A stretch of 64,000 nucleotides of DNA from Tunturibacter gelidoferens (GTDB lineage Bacteria > Acidobacteriota > Terriglobia > Terriglobales > Acidobacteriaceae): contig NZ_CP132938.1 in the NCBI RefSeq assembly GCF_040358255.1, positions 5,270,001 to 5,334,000 of the forward strand, given 5' to 3'. The first letter of the stretch is position 1; every line of letters starts with the position of its first letter. The notes beneath the pieces are model-generated. The model was given only the letters and a program-made list of their open reading frames with translations, had not been told where the DNA came from and made no database searches. The position numbers and the translations under genes are program-made. This document shows, in pieces, positions 17,316 to 26,524 of the stretch.

Positions 17316-17708
17316 ATGATTACTGGCGCTTTTCTTCTACTTGCGATCGTTCTTGGATATTTGGTAACAGTGGGCCTGTCGATGGCGGCAACCTTTGCCA
17401 TGACTACGGCCTCGCCCGATCTGGTCGCGCGGGACTTCCGAATCACGTCAAGATACAAGTTTCTGCAGGATGGGGTTTGGTTGCTGTGCACAACGGTGGG
17501 GGGATATATGACAGCGCTTGTCCTCGGGAGAGAGCACTCTCCGTGGATTGGCGGGATAGCTTTAATGGTCGTTCTCATCGGCGTGTTGTGGCTGAATGCG
17601 TGGGAGATGCGTCAGCGTGGGGTTGGCCATCAGATCCTGATGAGCGTTGCAACAGTGGTCGGTGTGAGTGCGGGATTTTTTCTTCGGCTGCGATGGTCCG
17701 CTCCCTGA
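17316..17708 (+). CDS. Small four-helix membrane protein, function unknown
   Basis: 130 residues with four hydrophobic segments (about 3-27, 50-68, 77-93 and 105-122) and a short cytoplasmic loop (PDLVARDFRITSRYKFL). No domain recognised. It follows the glycosyltransferase gene by about 80 bp on the same strand and could be co-transcribed, but nothing in the protein ties it to polysaccharide synthesis. A strong hairpin terminator lies just downstream, between it and the convergent outer-membrane protein gene. Confidence 0.65.
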   Translation: MITGAFLLLAIVLGYLVTVGLSMAATFAMTTASPDLVARDFRITSRYKFLQDGVWLLCTTVGGYMTALVLGREHSPWIGGIALMVVLIGVLWLNAWEMRQRGVGHQILMSVATVVGVSAGFFLRLRWSAP

Positions 17709-17744
17709 AGAGACGCTAAATAGTTACACGTCAGAATCTTAAAA

Positions 17745-17773
17745 AAGAAGAGAGGCAATGCGCCTCTCTTCTT
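17745..17773 (-). terminator. Intrinsic terminator of the outer-membrane barrel gene
   Basis: A 12-bp perfect stem (AAGAAGAGAGGC with GCCTCTCTTCTT) has a five-base loop. Read on the minus strand it is followed by a run of T (complement of AAAAAA at 17741-17746), the classic Rho-independent form. It ends the convergent minus-strand gene and may also act on the plus strand. Confidence 0.85.
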
Positions 17774-17797
17774 GCAACTCGATTTCGTGGGTAACCG

Positions 17798-18793
17798 CTA
17801 GAAACGCAGACCAAAGGTAATCGGGATGTAACTCGTCTTCGCGCTGTTCTGCGGAAAGACGTTGAATCCGTTGCCGTTTGCGTCGCCGTAGGAGAATTGG
17901 CGTTGAGAGTTGAACGTGTAGACGTAGCGGCCCTCAACGAAGAATCGCGTGGAAGCGAACCGAGACACCTTATAGGTGAAGCCCAGGCCACCATTCACAC
18001 CGAATGCGTTGCTGGTGTACTTGTCAATCGTGGCATTGGCCAGATACTGATAGCAAAAGCCGAAAGGATCGCAATAGATACCGGGCAGGGGCGTGGAGAA
18101 ATTAGCTGTCTTATGATAAAAACCCGCGCCGCCGATCACATAAGCGCCCTTAGTGTCCGAAGTATAGTAGTTGACGATCGGGTTGAGAGTGAAAGACCAA
18201 TCGTGGCTATTTCCGCTTAGCTGAGAGATAGGATTGCCGTTCTGATCTACTACTCCGAGTGAGTCGTAGATCGCCAGCAGATTGTTGAGCGTGCTGGTGT
18301 TGACCCCGAAGTTGTCGTAATCGAACTGGGCGATGACGCCGAAGGTCTTATTGAAGTTGCGACCGACGCCGGCCTGGACCTTCCAACTAGTCGTAAGTGC
18401 GCTGTGGGTGGGGCCCGTGGGCACCGTCAGACCGCCACCAACGACGAAGGTATACTTCGCGGACCCATCAGCGTTGGTTCGGCTGTCGTTGTAGTTTGGG
18501 CGGCTATAACGACGACGCGGTGGGGGCTGTGTGGCATCGCTGCTGAGGTTGAAGTCCACGGCATTGGCGGTCTCGACGCTGCCGGTGCTGCTGCTGTAGC
18601 CGAGATCGTCCGGAGTGTAAAGATTGAGCGGCGCAACGAGGCTCGCCTTAAGATTAACCGGCGGCAAGGGTGATGCGGTTCCGGCAGACTGCTGCGCGTG
18701 AAGGCCCAGGCTCCCTGCAGCAGCAAAAAAAGTGATTGCCGCGGTGCGGCCAAGGATACGGTGTAGGCGATTCCCAATGATCGTGGTGTGCAT
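17798..18793 (-). CDS. Outer-membrane beta-barrel protein
   Basis: 331 residues. A basic, hydrophobic signal peptide (about residues 1-33, ending HAQQ) precedes a proline- and serine-rich linker and then about eight amphipathic strands such as YTFVVGGGLTVPTG, FGVIAQFDYDNFGVN and FFVEGRYVYTF. The protein ends in ITFGLRF, the C-terminal aromatic expected for BAM-dependent insertion. The pattern resembles OmpW/OprF-type small barrels without a peptidoglycan-binding domain. Role unknown. A strong terminator follows. Confidence 0.75.
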   Translation of the reverse strand: MHTTIIGNRLHRILGRTAAITFFAAAGSLGLHAQQSAGTASPLPPVNLKASLVAPLNLYTPDDLGYSSSTGSVETANAVDFNLSSDATQPPPRRRYSRPNYNDSRTNADGSAKYTFVVGGGLTVPTGPTHSALTTSWKVQAGVGRNFNKTFGVIAQFDYDNFGVNTSTLNNLLAIYDSLGVVDQNGNPISQLSGNSHDWSFTLNPIVNYYTSDTKGAYVIGGAGFYHKTANFSTPLPGIYCDPFGFCYQYLANATIDKYTSNAFGVNGGLGFTYKVSRFASTRFFVEGRYVYTFNSQRQFSYGDANGNGFNVFPQNSAKTSYIPITFGLRF

Positions 18794-18951
18794 CTTTGCG
18801 TGGCTCCCTTGGTGCTGTGAGGTTCTTCATTGGCTTGAACCCAACTGTAACGCGCTTGTTGTGTAAGACGCAGGAAATGTCGTTTAGGATGACAAACCGC
18901 GAGAGTTTTTACACTTCGCCTCTGCTATAAGCTGCTGAGGGAGGAATAGTT

Positions 18952-18980
18952 ACGGGCGTCCTGGTGTTGGACGCCCGTAG
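18952..18980. terminator. Hairpin between the barrel gene and rng
   Basis: TACGGGCGTCC and GGACGCCCGTA form an 11-bp perfect stem with a seven-base loop, about 80 bp past the end of rng. No T tract is present on the rng side, so it could be a transcript-end stabiliser rather than a full terminator. Nothing else was found between 18794 and 19058 apart from the presumed promoter of the barrel gene. Confidence 0.45.
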
Positions 18981-19058
18981 TATCTCATGCCATGGATCGA
19001 TCTTTTTTCGGAGTCTCGTCACAGGCTAAAGCCCGCAGCTCCTCTCCGAAACAGCGGT

Positions 19059-22000
19059 CTAGTGAATGTCGAACTGCTCAGGGTGCAAGCTGGGATCGGA
19101 TTTGACGAGGATCGTCTTGCCGACCATCTCTTCCATCTCCTGAAGCCATTTGGTGCCTGGCGCTTTGAGTTGTTTGACAACCTCGGGGTTGACGCGAAGC
19201 ATCACGTCGCCGCGGTCCAGGTGCTTCTGCATCTTGCGCATCTCGATGTAGATGTCGTTGCAGACCGTGACGGGCGACTTGACCATGCCAGTACCAGTGC
19301 AGATGTTGCAGGTGGTGGACAACGTGCGCTCCAGCGACTGCTTGACGCGTTTGCGAGTAATGGCGACCAGGCCAAAGTCATTGAACTGAAGAACCTTCGA
19401 AGGGGCTCGATCGGTCTTCAACTCCTCTTCGAGCGCAGCCATGACCTTGTTGCGGTTCTTTCGCTCGTCCATGTCGATGAAGTCGATGATGATGATGCCG
19501 CCAAGATCGCGCAGACGAATCTGACGGACGATCTCTGGGATCGCATCGAGGTTGGTCTTGACGATGGTGTCTTCGAGGCGCGCCGTCTTGCCGACGAACT
19601 TGCCGGTGTTGATGTCGATCGCGACGAGGGCCTCGGTCTGGTTGATGACGATGGAGCCGCCGGACTTCAGCCATACCTTGGAGCGGAGGGCCTTATTGAT
19701 CTCTTCGGTGATGCCGAACTGCTCGAAGAGAGGAGTCTCTTTGGTGTAGAGCTTCACGCGGCGAATCAGCGAGGGCTGGAAGCGCTGCAGGAATCGCAGA
19801 ACGCGCTCGTATTCACTTTCGCTGTCGACCCAGATGGCGGAGAAGTTATCCGTAACCTGATCGCGAAGGATGCGCTCAACGAGATTGAGGTCGTGATAGA
19901 TGAGCGCTGGCGACTTCGAAGACTCGGAGCGCTGCTTGATGTCGGCCCAGAGGTTGAGGAGGAAGCGCAGGTCGGAGCGAAGCTCCTCTTCGCTGGCTCC
20001 TGATGCGGCGGTGCGGACGATGAACCCGCCAGCAGCCTCGCCTTTCTCGCTGAGCAGAATCTCCTTCAGGCGACGGCGTTCGCTATCAGAGTCGATCTTG
20101 CGGGAGACGCCGGTGTGGTTGACGGTTGGCATGAAGACCAGGAAACGGCCCGGGAGCGCAATGTGCGAGGTGATGCGTGCGCCCTTCTTTGCAATCGGCT
20201 CCTTCGCGATCTGAACGAGGATCTCCTGGCCTGGCTTGAGCAACTCGCTGATGGCTGGAAGATTTGTGGACTGCATGGAGCTGCGACCACCACGACGATC
20301 GCGGCCACCGCCGCCGCTAGCACGCTCACGATCGCCAGCGCCGCCAGTGTTGCGAGGACGGTCGTTGCGATCGCCGCGGCCATATCGGTCTCCGCGGCGG
20401 CCATCTCGACGACCATCGCGGCGGCCACGGCCACGGTCCTGATCACGATTGCGATCGGTCGCGGGAGCCGCAGCACCAGCCTGCGACTGATCGAATCCGT
20501 TGGCAGCTACTTCATCGCCTTCAACGAACTCCTCATGCAGAACATCTTCTTCGGTGTCGGATTCGTCGAGGTCTTCTTCGTCAGTGTCCTCAAGATCGCC
20601 GACGAGAGGATCGTAGATAGCGTCCTCTTCTTCGAGGTCGTCCTCTTCCTCTTCGTCCACGTTGCCGGAGCGCGTGATCTGGTCGATGGACATCTCGCGG
20701 ATCATGGTGCCGAGATCGGCTGCGCCTTCGAGGGTCTCTTCTTCCTCAAAGTCGTCCATCTCTTCAATAGAGCTGGCGTGGAGAGTGGTGTTGAAGTCCT
20801 CCTCCTCGAGTGTCTCCTCTTCGAGTGACCCGATGCCAGGCGCAAAGTGCTGGGGAGCCGCTTCATCTGCGATGACATTGTCAGCTGGATTCGCGACAGC
20901 AGTCTCGTGCTCAATCGGCGAGACGGTTTCGGTGGCATGCTCGGGCGTAAAGATCGCGACCGGAGCCTCAGAGTGCATCTCGCCGGTGGCGTGAAGCGTG
21001 GTCAGCTCGTGAGGCGCAGGTGCGGTCTCGGCATGAACAGCGGATGCAGACTCGACATGGGTTACTGCAGGGGTCTGCCAGTCAAATGGTTCGTACTCAG
21101 CGGGTGCCGACTCAGCGTGCAACTGCGCAACGTGCTCGTCCGGACCCGGGGTGATGCTGTGAACGGCGCTGTGGTCGTAAGCTTGCGGCTCGGCCGAGGT
21201 CTCCGGCTGGATCTCCTCTGGAGCATCGAGCACTGGCGCGCTCTGGCGGTACTCGCTGGGAGCTGCCGGGTCGATGCGGTAGGAGGCAGAGGCTTCGGTG
21301 GGTTCGTATTCGAACGGCTCGGCCGGTGTCTCGTGCTGAAGTTGCTCGGGGGAGATGAGGTCGGGATGCGTGGCGAGAAGAACCTCAGGCTGCTCCTCAA
21401 GAGTCTCCGCGACGCTGAATCCGTCAGCTTCGCGAACGACTTCGGCGCGAGGCTGTGAAGCCGCGGGGCTGGCATTGCGGTAGTCTGCACGGGCCTCCTG
21501 GCGATGCTCTGCGCGAGGCTCGTTGCGATTCTCCTGGCGGCGATGACGGGAGAGTGACTCGCCAGGAAGTATCGATCCGCCATCCCAGCCCTCTGGAATG
21601 GTGAATGCCGGCGCGGATGGGACGATGACGTTTATCTCGAGAGGCTTTGACGCCGCGGCTACAGGCTCGTCTCCGCCTTTGCGGTACTTGGAGAGAGACT
21701 CGCCAGGGAGAACGATGGGCTCTGGAGCGTTTGCATCGAGTTCAGGCGCCTGATCGTAGGCGGGTGAGTCGTCGACGCCGTAGAGCGAGGTTTTTGGAGC
21801 GAAGCCGCGAGGGATGCGCGGCTCGCGATCACGGCCGCCACGGTCACCTCGATTGCCGCGGTCGTTGCGGCCTCCGCGATTACGTCCCCCGCGATCGTTG
21901 CGCTCGCCACGGTCATTTCCCCGGTCGCGATTGCCACGGTCTGCGTTCTCCGCAGAAGAGGCGGTGGTCGTCTCGGGGGTCCCATAGGCAGAGGCGATTG

Positions 22001-22811
22001 GCGCAGTCGGGCTACTGGAAGGCGCAATAGGTGCGGCGGCTCCGTCGATGTCGAAAGAGTCTTCGTCATAGGCGACCTCAGCGGAGGCGTTATCTGGAGC
22101 GGCACTGGCGACGTTCGGCGACTCGTCGCGTTGCCCCGGGCCACGGCTACGACGACGGCCACGACGGCCACGCCAGCGGCGGCTGCCATCAGCGCCCGGC
22201 GCTCCTTCGCCGATCTCGCCTCCATCGTTTCGGTCGGTGATGATGTTTTCCGCTGGCTGGTCGGCAGAGAGGTAGTCGGCGACCGGCGCATCGAAGGCGT
22301 CATCCGGCGACGTGGGCGCGAGCGGGTCGGCGACGGGCTGGCGGTCGCGGTTGCCGCCGCGGTCACGACGGCCTCTGCCACCGCGGCCACGGTCGCCACG
22401 GCTACCGCGGTCCGTGCGCTCAGAAGAGCGAACACCGGAGTCGCTGGTCTGGTCGAGGCGGTCCGGAGGGCTGGCTACCGTGCCTTCGATGGTGGTGGCG
22501 CTGCCGTTGCCGCGGTCATTGCGCCGACCCTCGGAGCGGCGGCCGGAGTCGCCGTTGGTATCGAAGTCAGCCGAGTCCCCGGCCTCCTCCATGAAGTCCG
22601 TGATGTAAAGGAAGGCGTCGCGCTCGAGGCCGATATCCACGAAGGAGGACTGCATGCCTGGCAGAACGCGCGTGACTTTGCCGTTATAAATGGATCCGGC
22701 GAGGGTGTATTCGTTCTCGCGCTCGTAATAGATTTCGGTTAGGGCGTCGTTTTCGACGATGGCGAGACGAGTCTCGTGGGGAGTACTGGAGATATAAATT
22801 TCTTTCGACAT
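19059..22811 (-). CDS. rng: Ribonuclease E/G with a very large disordered insertion in the S1 domain
   Basis: 1250 residues from ATG 22811, which gives the usual MSKEIYISS start. The first half of the S1 domain (1-73, GMQSSFVDIGLERDAFLYI) is separated by about 770 residues from its second half (from about 848, LLKPGQEILVQIAKEPIAKKG). The catalytic core is complete: LVAIDINTGKF and GGIIIIDFIDM carry the metal-binding aspartates, and TTCNICTGTG is the zinc-link region. The insertion alternates Arg/Gly-rich blocks (RGRGGRGRRDRGG), glutamate- and aspartate-rich blocks and proline/alanine spacers, and repeats the motif LPGESLS. The enzyme cuts single-stranded AU-rich RNA and matures rRNA. It ends the mreC-mreD-mrdA-rodA cluster, a common gene order. 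Confidence 0.93.
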   Translation of the reverse strand: MSKEIYISSTPHETRLAIVENDALTEIYYERENEYTLAGSIYNGKVTRVLPGMQSSFVDIGLERDAFLYITDFMEEAGDSADFDTNGDSGRRSEGRRNDRGNGSATTIEGTVASPPDRLDQTSDSGVRSSERTDRGSRGDRGRGGRGRRDRGGNRDRQPVADPLAPTSPDDAFDAPVADYLSADQPAENIITDRNDGGEIGEGAPGADGSRRWRGRRGRRRSRGPGQRDESPNVASAAPDNASAEVAYDEDSFDIDGAAAPIAPSSSPTAPIASAYGTPETTTASSAENADRGNRDRGNDRGERNDRGGRNRGGRNDRGNRGDRGGRDREPRIPRGFAPKTSLYGVDDSPAYDQAPELDANAPEPIVLPGESLSKYRKGGDEPVAAASKPLEINVIVPSAPAFTIPEGWDGGSILPGESLSRHRRQENRNEPRAEHRQEARADYRNASPAASQPRAEVVREADGFSVAETLEEQPEVLLATHPDLISPEQLQHETPAEPFEYEPTEASASYRIDPAAPSEYRQSAPVLDAPEEIQPETSAEPQAYDHSAVHSITPGPDEHVAQLHAESAPAEYEPFDWQTPAVTHVESASAVHAETAPAPHELTTLHATGEMHSEAPVAIFTPEHATETVSPIEHETAVANPADNVIADEAAPQHFAPGIGSLEEETLEEEDFNTTLHASSIEEMDDFEEEETLEGAADLGTMIREMSIDQITRSGNVDEEEEDDLEEEDAIYDPLVGDLEDTDEEDLDESDTEEDVLHEEFVEGDEVAANGFDQSQAGAAAPATDRNRDQDRGRGRRDGRRDGRRGDRYGRGDRNDRPRNTGGAGDRERASGGGGRDRRGGRSSMQSTNLPAISELLKPGQEILVQIAKEPIAKKGARITSHIALPGRFLVFMPTVNHTGVSRKIDSDSERRRLKEILLSEKGEAAGGFIVRTAASGASEEELRSDLRFLLNLWADIKQRSESSKSPALIYHDLNLVERILRDQVTDNFSAIWVDSESEYERVLRFLQRFQPSLIRRVKLYTKETPLFEQFGITEEINKALRSKVWLKSGGSIVINQTEALVAIDINTGKFVGKTARLEDTIVKTNLDAIPEIVRQIRLRDLGGIIIIDFIDMDERKNRNKVMAALEEELKTDRAPSKVLQFNDFGLVAITRKRVKQSLERTLSTTCNICTGTGMVKSPVTVCNDIYIEMRKMQKHLDRGDVMLRVNPEVVKQLKAPGTKWLQEMEEMVGKTILVKSDPSLHPEQFDIH

Positions 22812-23394
22812 TCGCTGTGCTCTTTCTGCCCGACCTCTAGGAGGTTCGAGCGGCAGACGCGACAGAGAACAATCGGGAGTTCGCCTGACCAAGAGGCCAG
22901 GTTTGGCTCACCGTGGAGCGGACAGATTACGGGCTGCGGAAGCTCGTGAACAGAACTCGACGACCGGTGCGAGGTAGGAGTACAGCTCTGCCGTGGGCGC
23001 ACTCAAGGCGAGGGCGGATTCGGCGGTACCGGGTAGATCGGGGACACGGGGGGATGCTTCAAGCAATTCGAAACATGCGGAGTTTGTGACCAGAACAACC
23101 TCAAAATCAGAGACTTGAGGCGGGGCCGTTCGCCATCCGGATGCAATCATTCCCTAAAACCTGTCCGGCCAACGGATCGATGTCTCTGGCTGGCCGGCCT
23201 TTTCTTCTAAAAGTCTTTTGTTGCCGCTGACTGGCGACCGTGCGCCTGAGTAGCGGGGTACACTGAGCGGCATCTACAGCCGAACAGGTGTTGCTAACAG
23301 TATTGCACTAAAGCCGCTGCAAAAGCCACACGGCATTCACATTCCTTTGTTGTACAGCTGTAAACCGCTTGCGATCTATTGGTTGACGAACCGC
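22812..23394. other. Long rodA-rng gap, possible rng leader and a plus-strand terminator-like hairpin
   Basis: No convincing gene was found in these 583 bases; a minus-strand frame at 22908-23150 lacks a ribosome site and any recognisable protein pattern. CCGGCCA (23165-23171) pairs with TGGCCGG (23191-23197) and is followed on the plus strand by CCTTTTCTTCT. The minus strand would form an unusually long rng 5' leader. RNase E mRNAs in other bacteria are autoregulated through their leaders, so the same could hold here (inference). Confidence 0.4.
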
Positions 23395-24495
23395 CTAATT
23401 GACGAACCGCCGCATGCGAATGTTCATCACAATGCCGAGCGAGAGAAACGTAAACAGAACCGAGGAGCCGCCATAGCTCAGCAACGGCAGAGGGATGCCC
23501 GTGACCGGCATCAGGCCGACGACCATGCCGACATTGACCGCGATCTGGAAGACGATTACTGCGACCACCCCCATGATGATGAAGCTTCCGGGTAGATCGG
23601 AGGCAGTCTGGGCGTTTTGGATCAGGCGCATGAGGATGAGGAAATAGAGAAGCAAAACCCCGATGGCTCCCACGAAGCCGTGTTCTTCGCAGAAGGCCGC
23701 GAAGATGAAGTCGGTGTAAGGAATGGGGAGGAAGTCACCCTGGGTCTGGGTGCCCTTGTTCGCACCCTTGCCCCAGATCCCGCCGGAGCCGACAGCGATC
23801 AGAGATTGGCGGATCTGGTAGCCGGAGCCGCGCGGGTCGGAGTCGGGGTCCATGAAGGCATTGATGCGCGCCTGTTGGTATGGCTTCAGATGCTTACCGC
23901 TCTTCCATGCGACGCCGCCGATGATCGCCAGCGCCAGCACCACCAGGCCAACCTGCTTGACGCGGATGCCGCCGAGGAACAATCCGCAGATCAAAATAGG
24001 CAGATAGGTCAACGCAGTCCCGAGATCCGGCTGCTTGAGCACGAGCGCCATCGGGACTACGACCATAGCGGCAGCCTTGCCGATGTCCCCCCACGTGAGT
24101 TCCTTACCCGCAAGCCCCCAGAAGTAGCGGGCCACCGCGAGGATGAGCACGAGCTTGACCCACTCGGACGGCTGAAAGTGGATGCCGCCGGGAAATTTGA
24201 TCCAGCGCCGCCCGCCCAGCACCTTGGTGCCGACGATCAGGACCGCAATGAGCGACAGCACGCTGACGCCATAGGCCCAGTGGATGATGTCGATCAGGCG
24301 GTGATAGTCGATCAGGGAGATGACGAACATCAGGAAGATGCCGCCGGCCAGGAACTGGATCTGCTTATGATCGAAGCCGTGGAACTTGGTGTGGAGCGTG
24401 GCCGACTTGATCTCGAGGACAGAGATGAGCGAAAGCAGAAGCACGAATCCGAGAAGTACCCAATCGAAGTCGCGGTAGGAGGAGAAACGGGGCAT
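23395..24495 (-). CDS. rodA: Rod-shape peptidoglycan polymerase RodA
   Basis: 366 residues, ten hydrophobic segments, typical SEDS length. Diagnostic elements include VLGGRRWIKFPGGIHFQPSE, LKQPDLGTALTYLPI (with the conserved aspartate), RGSGYQIRQSLIAVGSGGIWG and the C-terminal VTGIPLPLLSYGGSSVL. It polymerises lipid II into glycan strands at the inner membrane during elongation, in complex with PBP2, whose gene mrdA lies 11 bp upstream on the same strand. The last codons repeat a short sequence found immediately after the stop (TTGACGAACCGCC twice). Confidence 0.96.
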   Translation of the reverse strand: MPRFSSYRDFDWVLLGFVLLLSLISVLEIKSATLHTKFHGFDHKQIQFLAGGIFLMFVISLIDYHRLIDIIHWAYGVSVLSLIAVLIVGTKVLGGRRWIKFPGGIHFQPSEWVKLVLILAVARYFWGLAGKELTWGDIGKAAAMVVVPMALVLKQPDLGTALTYLPILICGLFLGGIRVKQVGLVVLALAIIGGVAWKSGKHLKPYQQARINAFMDPDSDPRGSGYQIRQSLIAVGSGGIWGKGANKGTQTQGDFLPIPYTDFIFAAFCEEHGFVGAIGVLLLYFLILMRLIQNAQTASDLPGSFIIMGVVAVIVFQIAVNVGMVVGLMPVTGIPLPLLSYGGSSVLFTFLSLGIVMNIRMRRFVN

Positions 24496-24506
24496 GGCAG
24501 TCTGTC

Positions 24507-26438
24507 CTATTCGGCGCTCGGTACGGTAGGTGCTTCGCTGGTAGGAGTCGCGGGTTTAGCAGGCTCAGGCGTGGTGGCGATGCGGATGTTGTTGTCGCGT
24601 TTCCGCTGCTTGTTCACGTAGGCGTCGATGATCTGGGATGCGAGCTTGGCCGAGTTGTTGCCCCAGTTGCCGTGCTCCCAGAGAACGGCAACAACGATGT
24701 CCGGATTGCGTCGCGGCGCCATGCCGACGAACCAGGCGTTGGGTTCCGTGTTGTGGCCTTTGTTAGTCTTCGCGAGAGCATCATGGCCAATCACCTGGGC
24801 AGTACCTGTCTTGCCCGCGAAGTCGACCCCTTCAAGATGCGCTGCGTAGGCTGTGCCGATAGGGCTGCTGGTAACGTTGGCCATCGCGTCGGTGATCAGC
24901 TGCCAATTCTCAGTGGTTAGAGGAATCGTCGCGTCGCCAGAGCCGGGGAAAGACTCCTGAATCGCCTGCTGCATGTCGGACGGAACTTCATCAGCGAAGA
25001 CAACGTGGGGACGGCGCAGAACTCCGCCCGACGCGATACCACTGAGCGCACGCGCGAGCTGCATCGGCGTCGCGGTGACTGCACCCTGGCCGATGCCGAC
25101 CGAGATGGTCTCGCCAGCGAACCACTTGTCGTGCTGAGTCTTCAGCTTCCACGCCGTGGAGGGCATCGTTCCGGCAACCTCATCGGGCAGGTCGATTCCT
25201 GTTCTCTGACCCAGACCCACAGATGTAGCGTACTTCGCGATGGTATCGATGCCAAGACGATTAGCGAGCGTGTAGTAGAAGGTGTCGCAGGAGTACGGAA
25301 TCGCATTATTGATGTCGACCGCACCGTGGTGTTTGTCACAGGCATAGAAGTGGCCGTAGAACTCCGCACCACCGTTGCAGCTTACGTGCATGGTCTGGGC
25401 TACATTCTCCTGCAAACCCGCGACTGACATGATGATCTTGAAGGTGCTGCCCGGAGCGAGCTGCGCCTGGAGGCTCTTATTCAGCAGCGGGTGATCGGGA
25501 TTATTGATGATCTCGTTCCAGTAGTTTTTGGTGAGGCGAACCGAGAACTGGTTGGGATCGTAGGTTGGGCGCGAGACCATCGCGAGGATCTCGCCGGTGT
25601 GAGGATCCATCGCAACGATGGCGCCGTTCTTGCCATCGAGAGCTTTTTCAGCGGCAATCTGCAGGTCGAGGTCGATGGTGAGCTTCAGGTCTTTGCCTGG
25701 GACAGCAAGCTCCTGGCCGAGGTGGCCAAGCTCCTTGCCGTGGCTGTTGACGATGACGTCGCGGCTGCCGTCTTTCCCGCGAAGCAGCGCGTCGTAGGTC
25801 TGTTCAACGCCAGAGCGGCCAACGACGTCGCCGGGCGAGTAGAAGGCGTAGCGTGGGTCGTCGAGCATCTGCTCAGAGACTTCGCCGACATACCCGATAA
25901 GGTGGGCGGCGAATCCATCCCGAGGATAGAGACGGCGCTGCTCGTCCAGGGTCTCGAGCTCGGGAAGTTCGTCGCGATGGGCCGCGATGAAGGCCTGCTC
26001 GTCGGGCGAGATGTCCTGCTTCAACGGAATGGGCTGATATTTGGGCGCGATCTGGTAGCGGCGCAGCGTGGACTGGATCTGCTCGATGGGAATGTGGAGA
26101 CCCTGCGAGATGAGAGGCAGATCGGCATCAAGGTCTTTGACCTGCTCGCGCAGCAAATAGCAGGAGACCGAAGGGTAGTTGTCGACGAGCAGCCGGCCCT
26201 CTCGGTCAAACAGGCGACCGCGTGGAGCGAGGATTGGAACCTTACGAATGCGATTGGCTTCGGCGAGCGCGCGGAAGTTATCAGCGCCAAGAACCTGCAG
26301 CCGCCACAGACCGGTGATAAGTACGATCAGAATGAGCGCGACGATGTACTGAGCGGCATGAAGCTTCCCCGCAGAGACCTTCTCGGCCCTGCCGTTGGGG
26401 CCGACGTCATTCGGGTCGATATGGTGGGTTAGTTGCAT
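24507..26438 (-). CDS. mrdA: Penicillin-binding protein 2 (elongasome transpeptidase)
   Basis: 643 residues. One N-terminal membrane helix (about 28-46) precedes the dimerisation domain and the transpeptidase domain with the three active-site motifs: STFK (in APGSTFKIIMSVAG), SCD (PYSCDTFYYTLA, as in E. coli PBP2) and KTGTAQV. The C-terminus has a short proline- and threonine-rich tail. It crosslinks peptidoglycan made by RodA. A short gap of about 86 bp separates it from mreD and 11 bp from rodA, consistent with one transcript. Confidence 0.96.
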   Translation of the reverse strand: MQLTHHIDPNDVGPNGRAEKVSAGKLHAAQYIVALILIVLITGLWRLQVLGADNFRALAEANRIRKVPILAPRGRLFDREGRLLVDNYPSVSCYLLREQVKDLDADLPLISQGLHIPIEQIQSTLRRYQIAPKYQPIPLKQDISPDEQAFIAAHRDELPELETLDEQRRLYPRDGFAAHLIGYVGEVSEQMLDDPRYAFYSPGDVVGRSGVEQTYDALLRGKDGSRDVIVNSHGKELGHLGQELAVPGKDLKLTIDLDLQIAAEKALDGKNGAIVAMDPHTGEILAMVSRPTYDPNQFSVRLTKNYWNEIINNPDHPLLNKSLQAQLAPGSTFKIIMSVAGLQENVAQTMHVSCNGGAEFYGHFYACDKHHGAVDINNAIPYSCDTFYYTLANRLGIDTIAKYATSVGLGQRTGIDLPDEVAGTMPSTAWKLKTQHDKWFAGETISVGIGQGAVTATPMQLARALSGIASGGVLRRPHVVFADEVPSDMQQAIQESFPGSGDATIPLTTENWQLITDAMANVTSSPIGTAYAAHLEGVDFAGKTGTAQVIGHDALAKTNKGHNTEPNAWFVGMAPRRNPDIVVAVLWEHGNWGNNSAKLASQIIDAYVNKQRKRDNNIRIATTPEPAKPATPTSEAPTVPSAE

Positions 26439-26524
26439 GCTTATCTCAGTCTACGACTGGAGTTGATGATTCGTGCATACCACTGTTGTGTCGTGAGTAC
26501 CGTTTAGACGAATGAAATCCCTGT

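Noticed and set aside
22908..23150. 80-codon minus-strand frame upstream of rng
   Set aside because: No ribosome binding site, no domain-like pattern, and it lies in the probable rng leader.
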